The position numbers were made by a program, and so were the translations under genes. From Actinomycetota bacterium (GTDB lineage: Bacteria > Actinomycetota > Acidimicrobiia > Acidimicrobiales > RAAP-2), in NCBI GenBank assembly GCA_021324045.1, contig JAJPJV010000049.1:1-51528 (forward strand): a DNA stretch of 51,528 nucleotides, in the 5' to 3' direction. This document shows positions 43,796-51,528 of this stretch, piece by piece (the stretch's first letter is position 1; each line of letters opens with the position of its first letter). The notes under the pieces were generated by a model. The model did no database searches and was not told where the DNA came from. It was given only the letters and a program-made list of their open reading frames with translations.

Positions 43796-44415
43796 GCGTT
43801 CGGCCGTCCACGGCCCCCGCCCGCGCCTCAACGAAGCAAACAGGACGCGCCGCCACGAGCAAATCGAAGGCGATGCGGGCCTCAGCGCCCGGCAGCTCTT
43901 CGGATCGTCATGCCCAAGACAGTTTCGAGCCGGCTCGGTGGCGAGTGATCGCCTCGTTGCTTCTGGCAATGATCGGAGTCGGGATCTCGTCGTACTTGAC
44001 GGCGGCGCACTTCATCGGGACCAGCGCCCTTGCCTGCCCGGCGACCAGCACTTTCAACTGCGAAGCCGTCACGACGAGCCCGGAGTCCCACATTTTGGGC
44101 ATCCCTGTCGCTGTGCTGGGACTCGCCTTTTACGTCGTCATGACCGCGTTCAATCTCCCGGTCGCCTGGTACGCCCGGGATCGGCGGGTGCATCTCGCAC
44201 GCTTGTTTCTTTCGATCGCGGGGATGGCGTTCGTGCTCTACCTCATCTCCGCCGAGTTGCTGATCATCCATGCGGTGTGTGTCTGGTGCACCAGCGTGCA
44301 CTTCGTCACGTTCTTGCTCTTGTTGTTGACGGTCACCACGGTGCCCGCAATGCTTGGCTGGAACCACCCGCAGGAGTTCGCGAACGACACCTCGTCGACC
44401 CCACGTCGGCCCTGA
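43792..44415 (+). CDS. Vitamin K epoxide reductase (VKOR) family protein
   Basis: A 207-residue membrane enzyme that reoxidises a thioredoxin-like partner and passes electrons to a quinone. After a basic cytoplasmic N-terminus come four or five transmembrane segments ([74 protein letters not shown]). The outer loop cysteines are in [14 protein letters not shown], the conserved Ser follows at [10 protein letters not shown], and the active-site pair is [13 protein letters not shown]. The ATG at 43792 overlaps the DUF929 stop (ATGA), so both are made together as a disulphide-forming module. In actinobacteria VKOR takes the place of DsbB. Confidence 0.94.
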   Translation: MSVRPSTAPARASTKQTGRAATSKSKAMRASAPGSSSDRHAQDSFEPARWRVIASLLLAMIGVGISSYLTAAHFIGTSALACPATSTFNCEAVTTSPESHILGIPVAVLGLAFYVVMTAFNLPVAWYARDRRVHLARLFLSIAGMAFVLYLISAELLIIHAVCVWCTSVHFVTFLLLLLTVTTVPAMLGWNHPQEFANDTSSTPRRP

Positions 44416-44494
44416 GTGCGTTCGGCCGGCGTAGCCGCTGCTCCGCTCCGCTCGGACCCGGCGCAGGGACCTGGCCGCGACGGGATCGCTACAG

Positions 44495-44752
44495 TCAGCC
44501 GGCGCGGCGGTCGAGGAGCTGCTTTCGCTCTGCCTCGTTCAACCCGCCCCAGATTCCATGGGGTTCACGAATCCGTATCGCATACTCGAGGCATTCTCGA
44601 CAGACCCGACAGCCTGCGCAGATCGCCTTCGCGCGTGCCTCCCGAGCCAGCTTCTCTTCCTTGCGCTCTGGCCTCGACGGAGGAAAGAAAACGCTTGACT
44701 GTGGTCCCCGACACGCGGCTCTCGTCTGCCACGCTTCCACTGCCTTCAACAT
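44495..44752 (-). CDS. whiB: WhiB-family Fe-S transcription regulator
   Basis: An 85-residue WhiB-like protein. The four cluster-binding cysteines are in RAACRGPQSSVFF and AICAGCRVCRECLEYAIR, followed by the GIWGG turn (HGIWGGLNEAERKQLL) and a short basic end. The 4Fe-4S cluster senses redox state or NO, and these proteins bind the primary sigma factor region 4. Twin ArsA ATPases next door are the genomic neighbours of WhiB4/WblA in mycobacteria and Streptomyces, so this is probably that orthologue, although here the gene is divergent from the first ATPase. The ATG at 44752 is preferred; a GTG at 44758 precedes it. Confidence 0.93.
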   Translation of the reverse strand: MLKAVEAWQTRAACRGPQSSVFFPPSRPERKEEKLAREARAKAICAGCRVCRECLEYAIRIREPHGIWGGLNEAERKQLLDRRAG

Positions 44753-44857
44753 GCCCACCCCCGACTTCGACGGGTCGCGAAGGTACCGCTGCGGCGTCGG
44801 ACATACAAGGCCTCTGAGCTGGGACTCTGTGCTGGGCAGTCAGCGGGCTGCGGCCAT

Positions 44858-44863
44858 TACGCT
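44858..44863 (+). promoter_or_regulatory. Probable -10 element of the ArsA-pair genes
   Basis: TACGCT, a TANNNT hexamer, lies 9 bases before the ATG at 44873, giving at most a leader of two or three bases. No ribosome site is visible apart from an AGGG touching the ATG. Confidence 0.4.
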
Positions 44864-44872
44864 CCGCCAGGG

Positions 44873-45838
44873 ATGGATGTGGTCACCTTCTGCCGCGAAA
44901 CCAGGGTGCTGATCGTTGCCGGCAAAGGTGGGACCGGAAAGACGACGATCGCCGCAGCCCTTGCGGTGATGGCGGCCGAAGCTGGGGTGTCGGTGCTCGT
45001 CGTCGAGCTCGAGGGGAAACCAGGACTTCATGCTGCCCTCGGGGGGACGGGTCCGCTGCGCTACGACGAGGTGCAGGTCGGTGCAGTTCGGGCTCGACGT
45101 GTCACCCCGGATGACTCACTCCTCGAGTATTTGAACGATCACGGCCTCCAACGTTTCTCCAAGCGCCTGGTCGCTTCCGGGCTGCTCGAGGTCGTCTCGA
45201 CGGCCATTCCCGGACTTCGTGACGTACTCGTTCTCGGAAAGATCAAGCAACTCGAGAGGGCCGAGTCCGCCGACTTGGTCATCGTCGACGCACCCGCCAC
45301 TGGGCATGCGGTGACGTTCCTCTCCTCGGCGAGAGGCCTTCTCGATGCGGCACGAGCAGGGCCTGTCCGCACTCAAGCCGCCGAGGTGCTCGAAATGCTT
45401 CGAGACCCATCGCGTTGTCGCCTCATTTTGATAACGCTCCCCGAAGAACTCCCCGTGAGCGAAACGATCGAAGCGGCCTACCAACTCGAAGACAGGGTCG
45501 GTGTTCAGCTTGGCCCTCTCGTCGTCAACCGTTTCGACCCGCTGCCTGATGGTCTGCGCCGCTCGCTCGATCACCGGGCAGCCACAACCGCCGGGCTGGG
45601 CGACACCGAGATACGCGTGCTCGAAGAGGCCCAACGTTTTCGTCTCCGACGCCACGAAGTCCAACAAGAGCAGATCGACCGCCTCGCACGCGAGCTGCCA
45701 TTGCCGCAGCTGCGAGTTCCGACGATCCAGGCGCCCTCCATCGGCCCCGCAGAGACCAAGCTCCTTGCGCGCTCACTCTCGCTTTCGCTCACCAAAGTCC
45801 AGCCCGAGTCCGTTGCGGGCCCCTCCGCAGGATCCTGA
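44873..45838 (+). CDS. ArsA/Get3-like ATPase, first of pair
   Basis: A 321-residue member of the anion-transporting ATPase family. The deviant Walker A is VLIVAGKGGTGKTTIAAALA with the signature Lys; the switch I-like region has VVELEGKPGLHAALGG and switch II is DLVIVDAPATGHAVTFL. LVVNRFDPLPDGLRRSL is the adenine-binding part. There is no transmembrane segment and no metal-binding Cys pair for arsenite. With the following gene it corresponds to the mycobacterial Rv3679/Rv3680 pair, proposed Get3-like heterodimers. The ATG at 44873 fits the TACGCT hexamer. The stop lies 1 base before the second ATPase start. Confidence 0.9.
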   Translation: MDVVTFCRETRVLIVAGKGGTGKTTIAAALAVMAAEAGVSVLVVELEGKPGLHAALGGTGPLRYDEVQVGAVRARRVTPDDSLLEYLNDHGLQRFSKRLVASGLLEVVSTAIPGLRDVLVLGKIKQLERAESADLVIVDAPATGHAVTFLSSARGLLDAARAGPVRTQAAEVLEMLRDPSRCRLILITLPEELPVSETIEAAYQLEDRVGVQLGPLVVNRFDPLPDGLRRSLDHRAATTAGLGDTEIRVLEEAQRFRLRRHEVQQEQIDRLARELPLPQLRVPTIQAPSIGPAETKLLARSLSLSLTKVQPESVAGPSAGS

Positions 45839-45859
45839 GATGCCTCCGCAGGATCCTGA
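45822..45859 (+). repeat. Tandem duplication at the junction of the ArsA-like genes
   Basis: CCTCCGCAGGATCCTGA occurs at 45822-45838 and 45843-45859, a 21-base period. The first copy encodes the last residues and stop of the first ATPase; the second lies directly after the ATG of the second ATPase, where it is read in another frame as PPQDPE. Confidence 0.85.
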
Positions 45860-47054
45860 AGCAGGCCTCGACCGACCTGGGAAGCCAGACCAAACCCCTA
45901 GCGCCCTCGACGTCTTGGTAGCCAACCACCGGGTGATCATCTGCTGTGGGCCAGGCGGCGTCGGGAAGACCACCATGGCCGCAGTACTCGCGCTCCAGGC
46001 GGCACGCCAAGGACGTGAGGCATGCGTGGTGACGGTCGACCCGGCACGGCGCCTTGCCGACGCACTGGGGGTCGAATCACTCGACAACAACCCCAGCCGA
46101 CTCTCAGGCAACTGGACCGGTGGTTTCCACGCCGTGATGCTCGATACGAAGGGGACCTTCGACGACCTCATCCTTCGCCATGCCCGAAGCCCCGAGCAGG
46201 CACGCGCGATTCAAGCCAACCCGATCTACCAGAGCCTAACCAGCGTGCTCTCGGGCACTCAGGAGTACATGGCGATGGAGAAACTATACGAACTGAACGA
46301 ACGCCCTGATTTCGACACATTGGTGATCGACACACCACCATCTCGCAATGCGCTCGACCTTCTGGATGCGCCCACACGTCTCATCCGCTTCCTCGAGAAC
46401 CGCATCTTTCGGGCGCTGTTCATGCCGACCCGCGCCTACCTTCGGGCACTGAGTATCGCAACTCATGCGCTCCTTCGAACGATCTCAAGAGTTGCCGGTA
46501 GAGAGATCGTGGACGACGCCGTCGATTTCTTCCGAGCTTTCCATGGGCTCGAAGAGGGCTTCCGCCTTCGAGCAGCTTCGATTCGCGCGGTGCTGGCAGA
46601 CCCGGCGACGGCATACGTGATCGTCACCTCGCCGCAGCCTGACACTCTGGAAGAAGCCGAGTACTTCACATCGCGCTTGGCTTTGAACGACATCTCGATC
46701 GCCGCCGTCATCGTCAATCGAATGCATCCGAATTTCGATACCGTCCGCGATCTGCCCTCGTTCGACTCCAACGTGCCAGGTCCTGTGATAGAGGATGAAG
46801 CCTTGCGAAAACAACTGTCAGTGCTTCGGAAGAACCTCGATGAGCTGCGGACTGCTGCTCGGCTCGACCAGGATGCTGTATCAGCCTTCGCCAGCCGGGT
46901 CGACGCGCCGCTCGTCACCGTCCCTCTCCTCGATTTCGACGTTCACGATCTCGATTCTCTCGGGAGGCTCGCTGATCACCTGTTCGGGGGCCCAATCCCC
47001 AGGTCTGTCGCTCCGAAGCGACAGCGGCAACCAGCCCCACACACACTCGGATAA
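45840..47054 (+). CDS. ArsA/Get3-like ATPase, second of pair
   Basis: A 404-residue ATPase. Walker A reads RVIICCGPGGVGKTTMAAVL; the signature Lys of the deviant motif is replaced (GPGG, not GKGG), as in the second partner of actinobacterial pairs. VVTVDPARRLADALG is switch I and VIDTPPSRNALDLLDAP switch II. Residues 190-290 are helical, with FRALFMPTRAYLRALSIATH, the likely client-binding part, and AAVIVNRMHPNF follows. It probably works as a heterodimer with the first ATPase, which supplies the cross-dimer Lys. The ATG at 45840 follows the previous stop by one base. A much longer upstream frame exists only because it is antisense or out-of-frame to the first gene. Confidence 0.9.
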   Translation: MPPQDPEAGLDRPGKPDQTPSALDVLVANHRVIICCGPGGVGKTTMAAVLALQAARQGREACVVTVDPARRLADALGVESLDNNPSRLSGNWTGGFHAVMLDTKGTFDDLILRHARSPEQARAIQANPIYQSLTSVLSGTQEYMAMEKLYELNERPDFDTLVIDTPPSRNALDLLDAPTRLIRFLENRIFRALFMPTRAYLRALSIATHALLRTISRVAGREIVDDAVDFFRAFHGLEEGFRLRAASIRAVLADPATAYVIVTSPQPDTLEEAEYFTSRLALNDISIAAVIVNRMHPNFDTVRDLPSFDSNVPGPVIEDEALRKQLSVLRKNLDELRTAARLDQDAVSAFASRVDAPLVTVPLLDFDVHDLDSLGRLADHLFGGPIPRSVAPKRQRQPAPHTLG

Positions 47055-47136
47055 CCTCGGCGGCAACTGGCGCCGGCCATTGCCTTGACCGGCCTGCCTG
47101 GAGGAGTCGATCGCCAACCCAGAAGAGGAGATGCTC

Positions 47137-47562
47137 GTGCCAACGGTCCTCGTCGCAAGCGACACATACGCTGTTCGCCGGACGCTCGCGTCGGACCTCG
47201 AGAGCAATGAGATCGCCGTTCGGCAAGCTTCCTCCGGGCCGGAGGTCTTGAAAGCCGTCGCTGCCGATCCGCCGGACCTCGTCATCGTCGACATGCAGAT
47301 GGGCAATATGGGCGGCATGGCGGTTTGTCTCGAGCTCCGGCTCGAGGAGTCTTATGGCAAGCTGCCCCACGTCCCAGTGCTCATGTTGGTCGACCGGCGA
47401 CCAGATGTCTTTCTTGCTCGTCGCTCTGGCGCCGAAGGCTGGTTGGTCAAACCGATCGACGCCCTCCGGCTTCGCCAAGCGACTCGTACGCTCCTGGCGG
47501 GCGGCGAGTACCACGATGATTCCTACCTGCCCACCCCGGTCAGGAGTGGAGCGGAGCCCTGA
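47137..47562 (+). CDS. Receiver-domain-only response regulator
   Basis: A 141-residue CheY-like protein without output domain. The phospho-acceptor Asp is in PPDLVIVDMQMGNMGG and the conserved Lys in AEGWLVKPIDALRL; the early acidic residue is single (VASDTYAVRR, where many have DD). A short tail follows. The GTG at 47137 is chosen because GAGGAG then stands 6 bases away, while the in-frame ATG at 47131 would touch that ribosome site directly. No sensor kinase is nearby. It lies 80 bases after the second ArsA-like ATPase. Confidence 0.88.
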   Translation: MPTVLVASDTYAVRRTLASDLESNEIAVRQASSGPEVLKAVAADPPDLVIVDMQMGNMGGMAVCLELRLEESYGKLPHVPVLMLVDRRPDVFLARRSGAEGWLVKPIDALRLRQATRTLLAGGEYHDDSYLPTPVRSGAEP

Positions 47563-47584
47563 CCCAACGGCGTCGGCAGGCGGG

Positions 47585-47590
47585 TAAATT
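47585..47590 (+). promoter_or_regulatory. Probable -10 element of the CorC-like gene
   Basis: TAAATT lies 9 bases before the ATG at 47600. The leader would be only two or three bases long, although GCTGAGG directly precedes the ATG. Confidence 0.35.
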
Positions 47591-47599
47591 GAGCTGAGG

Positions 47600-48562
47600 A
47601 TGCGAGAGGAGAAGCCTCCACCAGGTCATACCGACCAGCCCAAAGGTGGCTGGCGACGGTGGTTTCCGTTCGGCACTCGTGCGCTCGCCAACAGCAAGGC
47701 TCCAGCCGAGGCCTTCTTTCCCGCGAATGAGCAAGAGCGCCTCATTGTCGAGCAGCTCATCGATCTGCGAGGCATGGACGTTCGGGAGGTCATGACCCCG
47801 CGCGTCGATGTCGTGGCGCTCTCTGTCCCGGTGCGTGCAGAAGACGTCGCCGATGCGGTCCGCCAAACCGGGCACAGCTGTTTCCCTGTGGTCCAGGGCC
47901 AACTCGACAACCTTGTCGGCGTCCTGTTCGTTAACGATCTCTTTCGCGCCGGTCGGCCATGGACATTCGGTGGCGGAAAGGAACTCAGTCCACTCGACAT
48001 CTCACGGCGCCTCCGACAACCTTGTATCGTCCCGGAGTCTGGCCGAGTACTCGACGCACTCGCGCAGATGCGCAAGGAGCGGCGAACTTTCGCCGTTGTG
48101 GTCGATGAGTTCGGTGGCGTCGCAGGCGTTCTCACCGTCAAGGATCTCCTCGAGCCGCTCGTCGGTGAGATCCGAGATGAGTTCGACGCCGACGACGAAC
48201 CCTCGATCGTCCCTGTGGACAGCCGTCGCTGGCTCATCGATGGAAGAACCAGTGTCGCCGATGTGGCAGAGCGACTCGGAATCGACATTCCCGAAGGGGA
48301 GTACGTCACACTCGGAGGTTTCCTCTTTGCCGTCTTCGGTCACATTCCCGAGGAAGGCGAAGAGCTCACACTGCAAGATTGGACGCTTCGAGTCGTAGAG
48401 ATGGACAGGCGCCGGATCTCAAAGGTGGTCGCCAAACGGCTATCGGAGACCGAGCGGAAAGCGCCTCCGCCTGCGGCGTCCGAAAGCGCCCATGGCACGA
48501 AGGAGATACCACCCGCAGGGTCGTCGCCCGAACCCGCCTCAGCCTCCGCCTCACGTCGCTGA
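47600..48562 (+). CDS. CBS-pair protein with CorC/HlyC C-terminal domain
   Basis: A 320-residue cytoplasmic protein. Two CBS motifs span residues 45-200, starting LIVEQLIDLRGMDVREVMTP and RVDVVALSVPV, with the second around FAVVVDEFGGVAGVLTVKDL. The CorC/HlyC domain follows from about residue 205 (WLIDGRTSVADVAERLGIDI, YVTLGGFLFAVFGHIPEEGE). The N-terminal DUF21 membrane domain is absent, so it resembles CorC rather than a full transporter; members support Mg2+/Co2+ homeostasis. The C-terminal 40 residues are low complexity. Confidence 0.92.
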   Translation: MREEKPPPGHTDQPKGGWRRWFPFGTRALANSKAPAEAFFPANEQERLIVEQLIDLRGMDVREVMTPRVDVVALSVPVRAEDVADAVRQTGHSCFPVVQGQLDNLVGVLFVNDLFRAGRPWTFGGGKELSPLDISRRLRQPCIVPESGRVLDALAQMRKERRTFAVVVDEFGGVAGVLTVKDLLEPLVGEIRDEFDADDEPSIVPVDSRRWLIDGRTSVADVAERLGIDIPEGEYVTLGGFLFAVFGHIPEEGEELTLQDWTLRVVEMDRRRISKVVAKRLSETERKAPPPAASESAHGTKEIPPAGSSPEPASASASRR

Positions 48563-48716
48563 ACAGCGTCCTATGCCCTGCAGGATCGCTCAGGTCTGCG
48601 ACACGATGCCAGATTCGCCCGAAGACGCCATGCCTCCCTCGGATAGGCTTGGAGTCTCGGTTGACAGACCCGGACCCGGCGGAGAAGAGACGTTCAAGGG
48701 GCTGGCACCGACAGAG

Positions 48717-48794
48717 CGGGCTGTGGCGCAGTTTGGTTAGCGCGCTGCGTTCGGGACGCAGAGGTCCCCGGTTCAAATCCGGGCAGCCCGACCA
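48717..48794 (+). tRNA. tRNA-Pro (CGG)
   Basis: A full cloverleaf: acceptor CGGGCTG pairs with CAGCCCG, the D-arm region is GCGCAGTTTGGTTAGCGC, the anticodon stem CTGCG/CGCAG encloses the loop TTCGGGA with anticodon CGG, and the T-arm contains GGTTCAAATCC. The discriminator is A and CCA is encoded (48792-48794). Confidence 0.97.
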
Positions 48795-48859
48795 GAAGTC
48801 GCATGTAGCGACGTACGGAGACCCCGCACAGGTGCTCGGGATGGACGACCGAGTCGGCC

Positions 48860-49687
48860 TTAGCTCGCGCGCCGATACGCTCGCACGGCCAAGGGTACGA
48901 AGACGGCCACGATCCCGACGAGCCACGCGGCGCTCTGCCAGGCATGAAGACCCAGGGGGCCCCCAATGGCGAGAGATCGCATCTCGTCGATCACGATCGT
49001 GACGGGTTGGTTTTTGGCAAATGCCTGCAGCCAGCCAGGCATGGAGCCGACCGGTACAAAGGCAGCACTGACGAAGGTGAGCGGGAACAACCAGACGAGC
49101 CCGAAGGACCCGACTGACTCCTCGTCTTTGATGGCGAGCCCAACGAACCCGCTCACGGTGCAGATCACCGCGCCGAACACGACAGCGAGGACCACCATGA
49201 GCAACGCCGGCACGAAGCCGTTGTGAAACCGAAAGCCCACTGCGTACCCGACGGCCAAGATCACCAGGACGGTCAGCACAAGGCGCAGCGTGTCGGCGAC
49301 GAGACGGCCGAGGAGCACGGCCGACCGTGCCATTGGCATCGCCCTGAAGCGATCGATCACCCCCTTTTGCAGTTGTCGCGCCAGGGCGATGGCGGTGCCG
49401 AACGAAGCGAAGGCGGCAGACTGAGCGATGATGCCGGGCATGAGGAAGTTCACATATCCACCGGGAACCGTCACGGAAATGGCTCCTCCGAAGACATAGC
49501 GGAACAACAGCACGAACATCACTGGCTGGATGACGGTGAAGAACATGAATGCAGGGTTCCGCAGCCAGATGAGAAGCTCTCGTCGAGTGAGCGTGATGGT
49601 GTCGATGAGGCCAAACTTCACTCGAGTACCTACCGACGGCCTCGGGATGTCGAGGGCAACGAGCGGCTCGACCATGGTCGTGGCCAT
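48860..49687 (-). CDS. ABC-2 type exporter permease (DrrB-like)
   Basis: A 275-residue membrane protein. Six transmembrane segments are likely: FMFFTVIQPVMFVLLFRYVF, GYVNFLMPGIIAQSAAFASF, LVLTVLVILAVGYAVGF, LLMVVLAVVFGAVICTVSGF, VWLFPLTFVSAAFVPVG, and AWLVGIVAVFVPLAVRAY. The LARQLQKGVIDRFRAMPMAR loop and NQPVTIVIDEMRSLAIGG match the DrrB/ABC-2 family used for drug or lipid efflux. It lies 12 bases after the ATPase gene and shares its operon. Confidence 0.94.
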   Translation of the reverse strand: MATTMVEPLVALDIPRPSVGTRVKFGLIDTITLTRRELLIWLRNPAFMFFTVIQPVMFVLLFRYVFGGAISVTVPGGYVNFLMPGIIAQSAAFASFGTAIALARQLQKGVIDRFRAMPMARSAVLLGRLVADTLRLVLTVLVILAVGYAVGFRFHNGFVPALLMVVLAVVFGAVICTVSGFVGLAIKDEESVGSFGLVWLFPLTFVSAAFVPVGSMPGWLQAFAKNQPVTIVIDEMRSLAIGGPLGLHAWQSAAWLVGIVAVFVPLAVRAYRRAS

Positions 49688-49699
49688 GAGCGTCTCCGA

Positions 49700-50725
49700 T
49701 CAGTAGGGCCGGACGATCTTGGAGCGACCGCCGGTGCGAGCTGGCAGGTCTTCTTGGGCAGAATGACCAGTGAGGGCGAGGAAAACGTCGTCAAGGGAAG
49801 GTTTGCGAACAGCGATCCCCTCTGGATGTATGCCCAAGGCATCGAGACGCCGCACGGTTTCGACCAACGCATCGGAAGCGTGTTCGCCCACCCGCAGGCT
49901 GATCCGGGCGGCACCTTTGTCAACGCTCGGCTCGACATCAGAGAGTGTCTTCACTGTGTCAGCTGCCTCTTCCAGGCGGTGCTGCTCCACCACGCCGAAC
50001 TCGAGCACCTCACCCCCGATCCGGTTCTTGAGCTGCGCTGCCGTCCCGGCAGCGATCACTCTGCCGTGATCGATGACGACAATCTCGTCCGCGAGCGCGT
50101 CGGCTTCCTCGAGGTACTGGGTGGTGAGGAGCAAAGTCGTCCCCGCCGATACGAGCTCACGGATGACCTCCCACATGCCCAGGCGACTCCTCGGGTCAAG
50201 GCCGGTCGTGGGTTCGTCGAGGAACAGCACCGCTGGTTCGGACACCAGGCTGAGCGCAAGATCGAGCCTCCGCTGCATGCCCCCTGAGTAGCCCTTCGTG
50301 GGCCGGTCAGCAGCGTCGAGGAGGTCGAAACGCGCAAGCAGCTCCTCGGTTCGTCGTTTTCGCATATCCGCCTCGAGATGGTAGAGCCGGCCCATGATCT
50401 CGAGATTCTCGCGGCCCGTCAGCTCCTCCTGGATGGCGGTGGACTGGCCCGCGAGTCCGATGATCTCCCGAACCGCTGCGGCCGATCGAACGACATCACG
50501 GCCCTCTACGAGAGCTCGTCCCCTGTCAGGCAGAAGCAGGGTGGTCAGGATCTTGACCGCAGTGGTCTTCCCGGCACCGTTAGGCCCGAGTAATCCGAGC
50601 ACGTGTCCCTTCTCGACAGCCAGGTCGACCCCACGGAGGGCTTCGACCCCACCGAAGGACTTGTGCAGGTCTTCGACGAAAATGGCTGGCCCGTGCCAGC
50701 TCCCCGGGTGCCGCACGGAGCTCAT
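49700..50725 (-). CDS. ABC-2 type exporter ATP-binding protein (DrrA-like)
   Basis: A 341-residue ATPase. Walker A is LGLLGPNGAGKTTAVKILTT, the Q-loop GLAGQSTAIQEELTGRENLE, the ABC signature KGYSGGMQRRLDLALSL, and Walker B AVLFLDEPTTGLDPRSRLGM; the switch is LLLTTQYLEEADALADEI, with Gln for the usual His as in DrrA. The C-terminal domain has RIGGEVLEFGVVEQ and KPSLDDVFLALTGHSAQE, also typical of DrrA. The ATG at 50725 follows CAGGACTC; a longer frame has no site. It forms an exporter with the following permease; related pumps confer anthracycline or lipid efflux. Confidence 0.95.
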   Translation of the reverse strand: MSSVRHPGSWHGPAIFVEDLHKSFGGVEALRGVDLAVEKGHVLGLLGPNGAGKTTAVKILTTLLLPDRGRALVEGRDVVRSAAAVREIIGLAGQSTAIQEELTGRENLEIMGRLYHLEADMRKRRTEELLARFDLLDAADRPTKGYSGGMQRRLDLALSLVSEPAVLFLDEPTTGLDPRSRLGMWEVIRELVSAGTTLLLTTQYLEEADALADEIVVIDHGRVIAAGTAAQLKNRIGGEVLEFGVVEQHRLEEAADTVKTLSDVEPSVDKGAARISLRVGEHASDALVETVRRLDALGIHPEGIAVRKPSLDDVFLALTGHSAQEDLPARTGGRSKIVRPY

Positions 50726-50938
50726 CGAGTCCTGCGCCCGCCAGCCCGCCGCCGCTGGGACGCCTCGGAGGTCCAAGATAACCGCCTCGGTGTACTCATG
50801 CTCGATCTTGACCCACTCCTTGAGTATCCCCGAGCAACGAGGGTTGGGGCGTCGGACCCGTCATGTCCTTGGACCCTCGTCACCTCCCGAAAATCGGTTC
50901 CAGCGCAGCCCCGCGCACCGTTGCGCCATGATGAGAAG

Positions 50939-51421
50939 GTGCGAAGGGACTTCAGCTCCGTCTCCAGCGACTTCTTCGAGACGGCTCCATGTCGATTCGT
51001 CCAGAGCGCAGTGGTCCAACGACCTCCGCAAATGGTGTTCGACGCGCTTGCCGACCCGGTCCGATGGGGCGATTGGTTCCCGGGTTTCGACCATAGCGGG
51101 CACTGGATCACGAACTCGCCGCCCGGTGTTGGCAGCCGCCGAGTCGTTCGCGTCGGGGGAATCACTTTTGAAGAGACGATCATCGCCTGGGAACCCCCGA
51201 ACCGCTTCGCCTTCCGAGTCGACCGCGCGACGATACCGATCGCCAGAGCACTAGCAGAGGACTACCGTATCGTCGGCCACCCAGACGAGTGCGTACTCGA
51301 GTGGACGTTTGCCACCGACCCTTACCCCGTTCTGCGCCCACTCATGGGGCTCTACCAGCCGCTGATGCGACGCATCTTCACACGTGCGGCTGCCAACCTC
51401 GAAAAGCACCTCGCGGCCTAG
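50939..51421 (+). CDS. SRPBCC (START-like) family protein
   Basis: A 160-residue hydrophobic-ligand-binding fold. It has VQSAVVQRPPQMVFDALADP, VRWGDWFPGFDHSGHW, RRVVRVGGITFEETIIAWEP, FRVDRATIPIARALAEDYRI, and a final helix LMRRIFTRAAANLEKHLAA, the layout of polyketide-cyclase-like members. The start is uncertain: the GTG at 50939 gives a compact protein, and CATGAT lies 6 bases upstream; an ATG at 50798 is the alternative, still beyond the divergent ABC gene start at 50725. The ligand is unknown. Confidence 0.8.
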   Translation: MRRDFSSVSSDFFETAPCRFVQSAVVQRPPQMVFDALADPVRWGDWFPGFDHSGHWITNSPPGVGSRRVVRVGGITFEETIIAWEPPNRFAFRVDRATIPIARALAEDYRIVGHPDECVLEWTFATDPYPVLRPLMGLYQPLMRRIFTRAAANLEKHLAA

Positions 51422-51528
51422 GGGGATCGACCACCTCACCCAGTGACTGGATGAGGCTGGTTCCGAGCCGCCGGCCGGTGACCACCGCTGTGGCGAGGAA
51501 CGTCGATTCCTAGGGTGAGATCGTGGCC

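Noticed and set aside
45501-45839. Long N-terminal extension of the second ArsA-like ATPase
   Set aside because: It is out of frame with the well-conserved first ATPase and begins without a ribosome site; the ATG at 45840 follows the previous stop directly.
48798-48811. Hairpin GTCGC/GCGAC after tRNA-Pro as terminator
   Set aside because: Only five base pairs with no T-run; too weak to call.
51422-51528. Possible end or start of another gene at the right edge
   Set aside because: Too little sequence; stops occur in the plausible minus-strand frames and no motif is visible.

Overview
The window is GC-rich bacterial chromosome with actinobacterial hallmarks: a WhiB regulator beside a pair of ArsA/Get3-like ATPases, an HU protein with a basic Lys/Ala/Arg tail, a topoisomerase I with a basic tail instead of zinc fingers, two glutamine synthetases of the GlnA1 and GlnA2 types, and a GlnR-like orphan regulator. 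Cell-wall-binding-repeat-2 modules, a DUF929 protein coupled to VKOR and a K+-independent proton pyrophosphatase point to the class Acidimicrobiia or a close relative. That placement is inference. No insertion sequence, prophage or CRISPR array was seen.

Layout. 1-14 kb is accessory metabolism: a partial secreted Ig-like protein, a small heat-shock protein, an ABC substrate-binding protein, HU, nitroreductase, two VOC-fold proteins, a dienelactone hydrolase, a small DUF protein, a beta-carbonic anhydrase and a Gfo/Idh/MocA oxidoreductase. An ABC-2 exporter pair follows, then an unusual exported fusion of cell-wall-binding repeats with an HNH-like domain, and a flavin reductase. 14-18.7 kb holds an alpha/beta hydrolase behind a 29-bp palindrome and an overlapping three-gene operon (2-hydroxyacid dehydrogenase, class II aldolase, FGGY kinase) that looks like a sugar-acid pathway.

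18.7-31 kb is housekeeping: tRNA-Thr, topA-tmk-holB, hppA, a HAD phosphatase, a 24-residue membrane microprotein, a primary-like sigma factor, a helical protein and nadE. 31-33.9 kb carries an intact MaoC-like protein followed by a decayed DUF35/thiolase pair, the remnant of a steroid or acyl side-chain cleavage module. 33.9-38.1 kb is a nitrogen block (glnA, glnA2, GlnR-like regulator) and RidA. 38-44.4 kb contains an iron-sulphur/truncated molybdenum-hydroxylase fusion, an A-type Fe-S carrier, Mrp ATPase, a Nudix hydrolase and a DUF929-VKOR thiol-redox pair. 44.5-51.5 kb has WhiB, the twin ArsA ATPases, a receiver-only regulator, a CorC-like CBS protein, tRNA-Pro, a second ABC-2 exporter and an SRPBCC protein. 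Nothing was recognised in the last 107 bases.

A recurring regulatory theme: at least eight genes have a TANNNT hexamer exactly 6-7 bases before the start codon and mostly no Shine-Dalgarno sequence, the arrangement of leaderless mRNAs. It settles several start sites here. The best candidates for new biology are the wall-binding/HNH fusion, the Fe-S/short Mo-hydroxylase fusion, the duplicated nitroreductase promoter and the palindrome at 14.0 kb.
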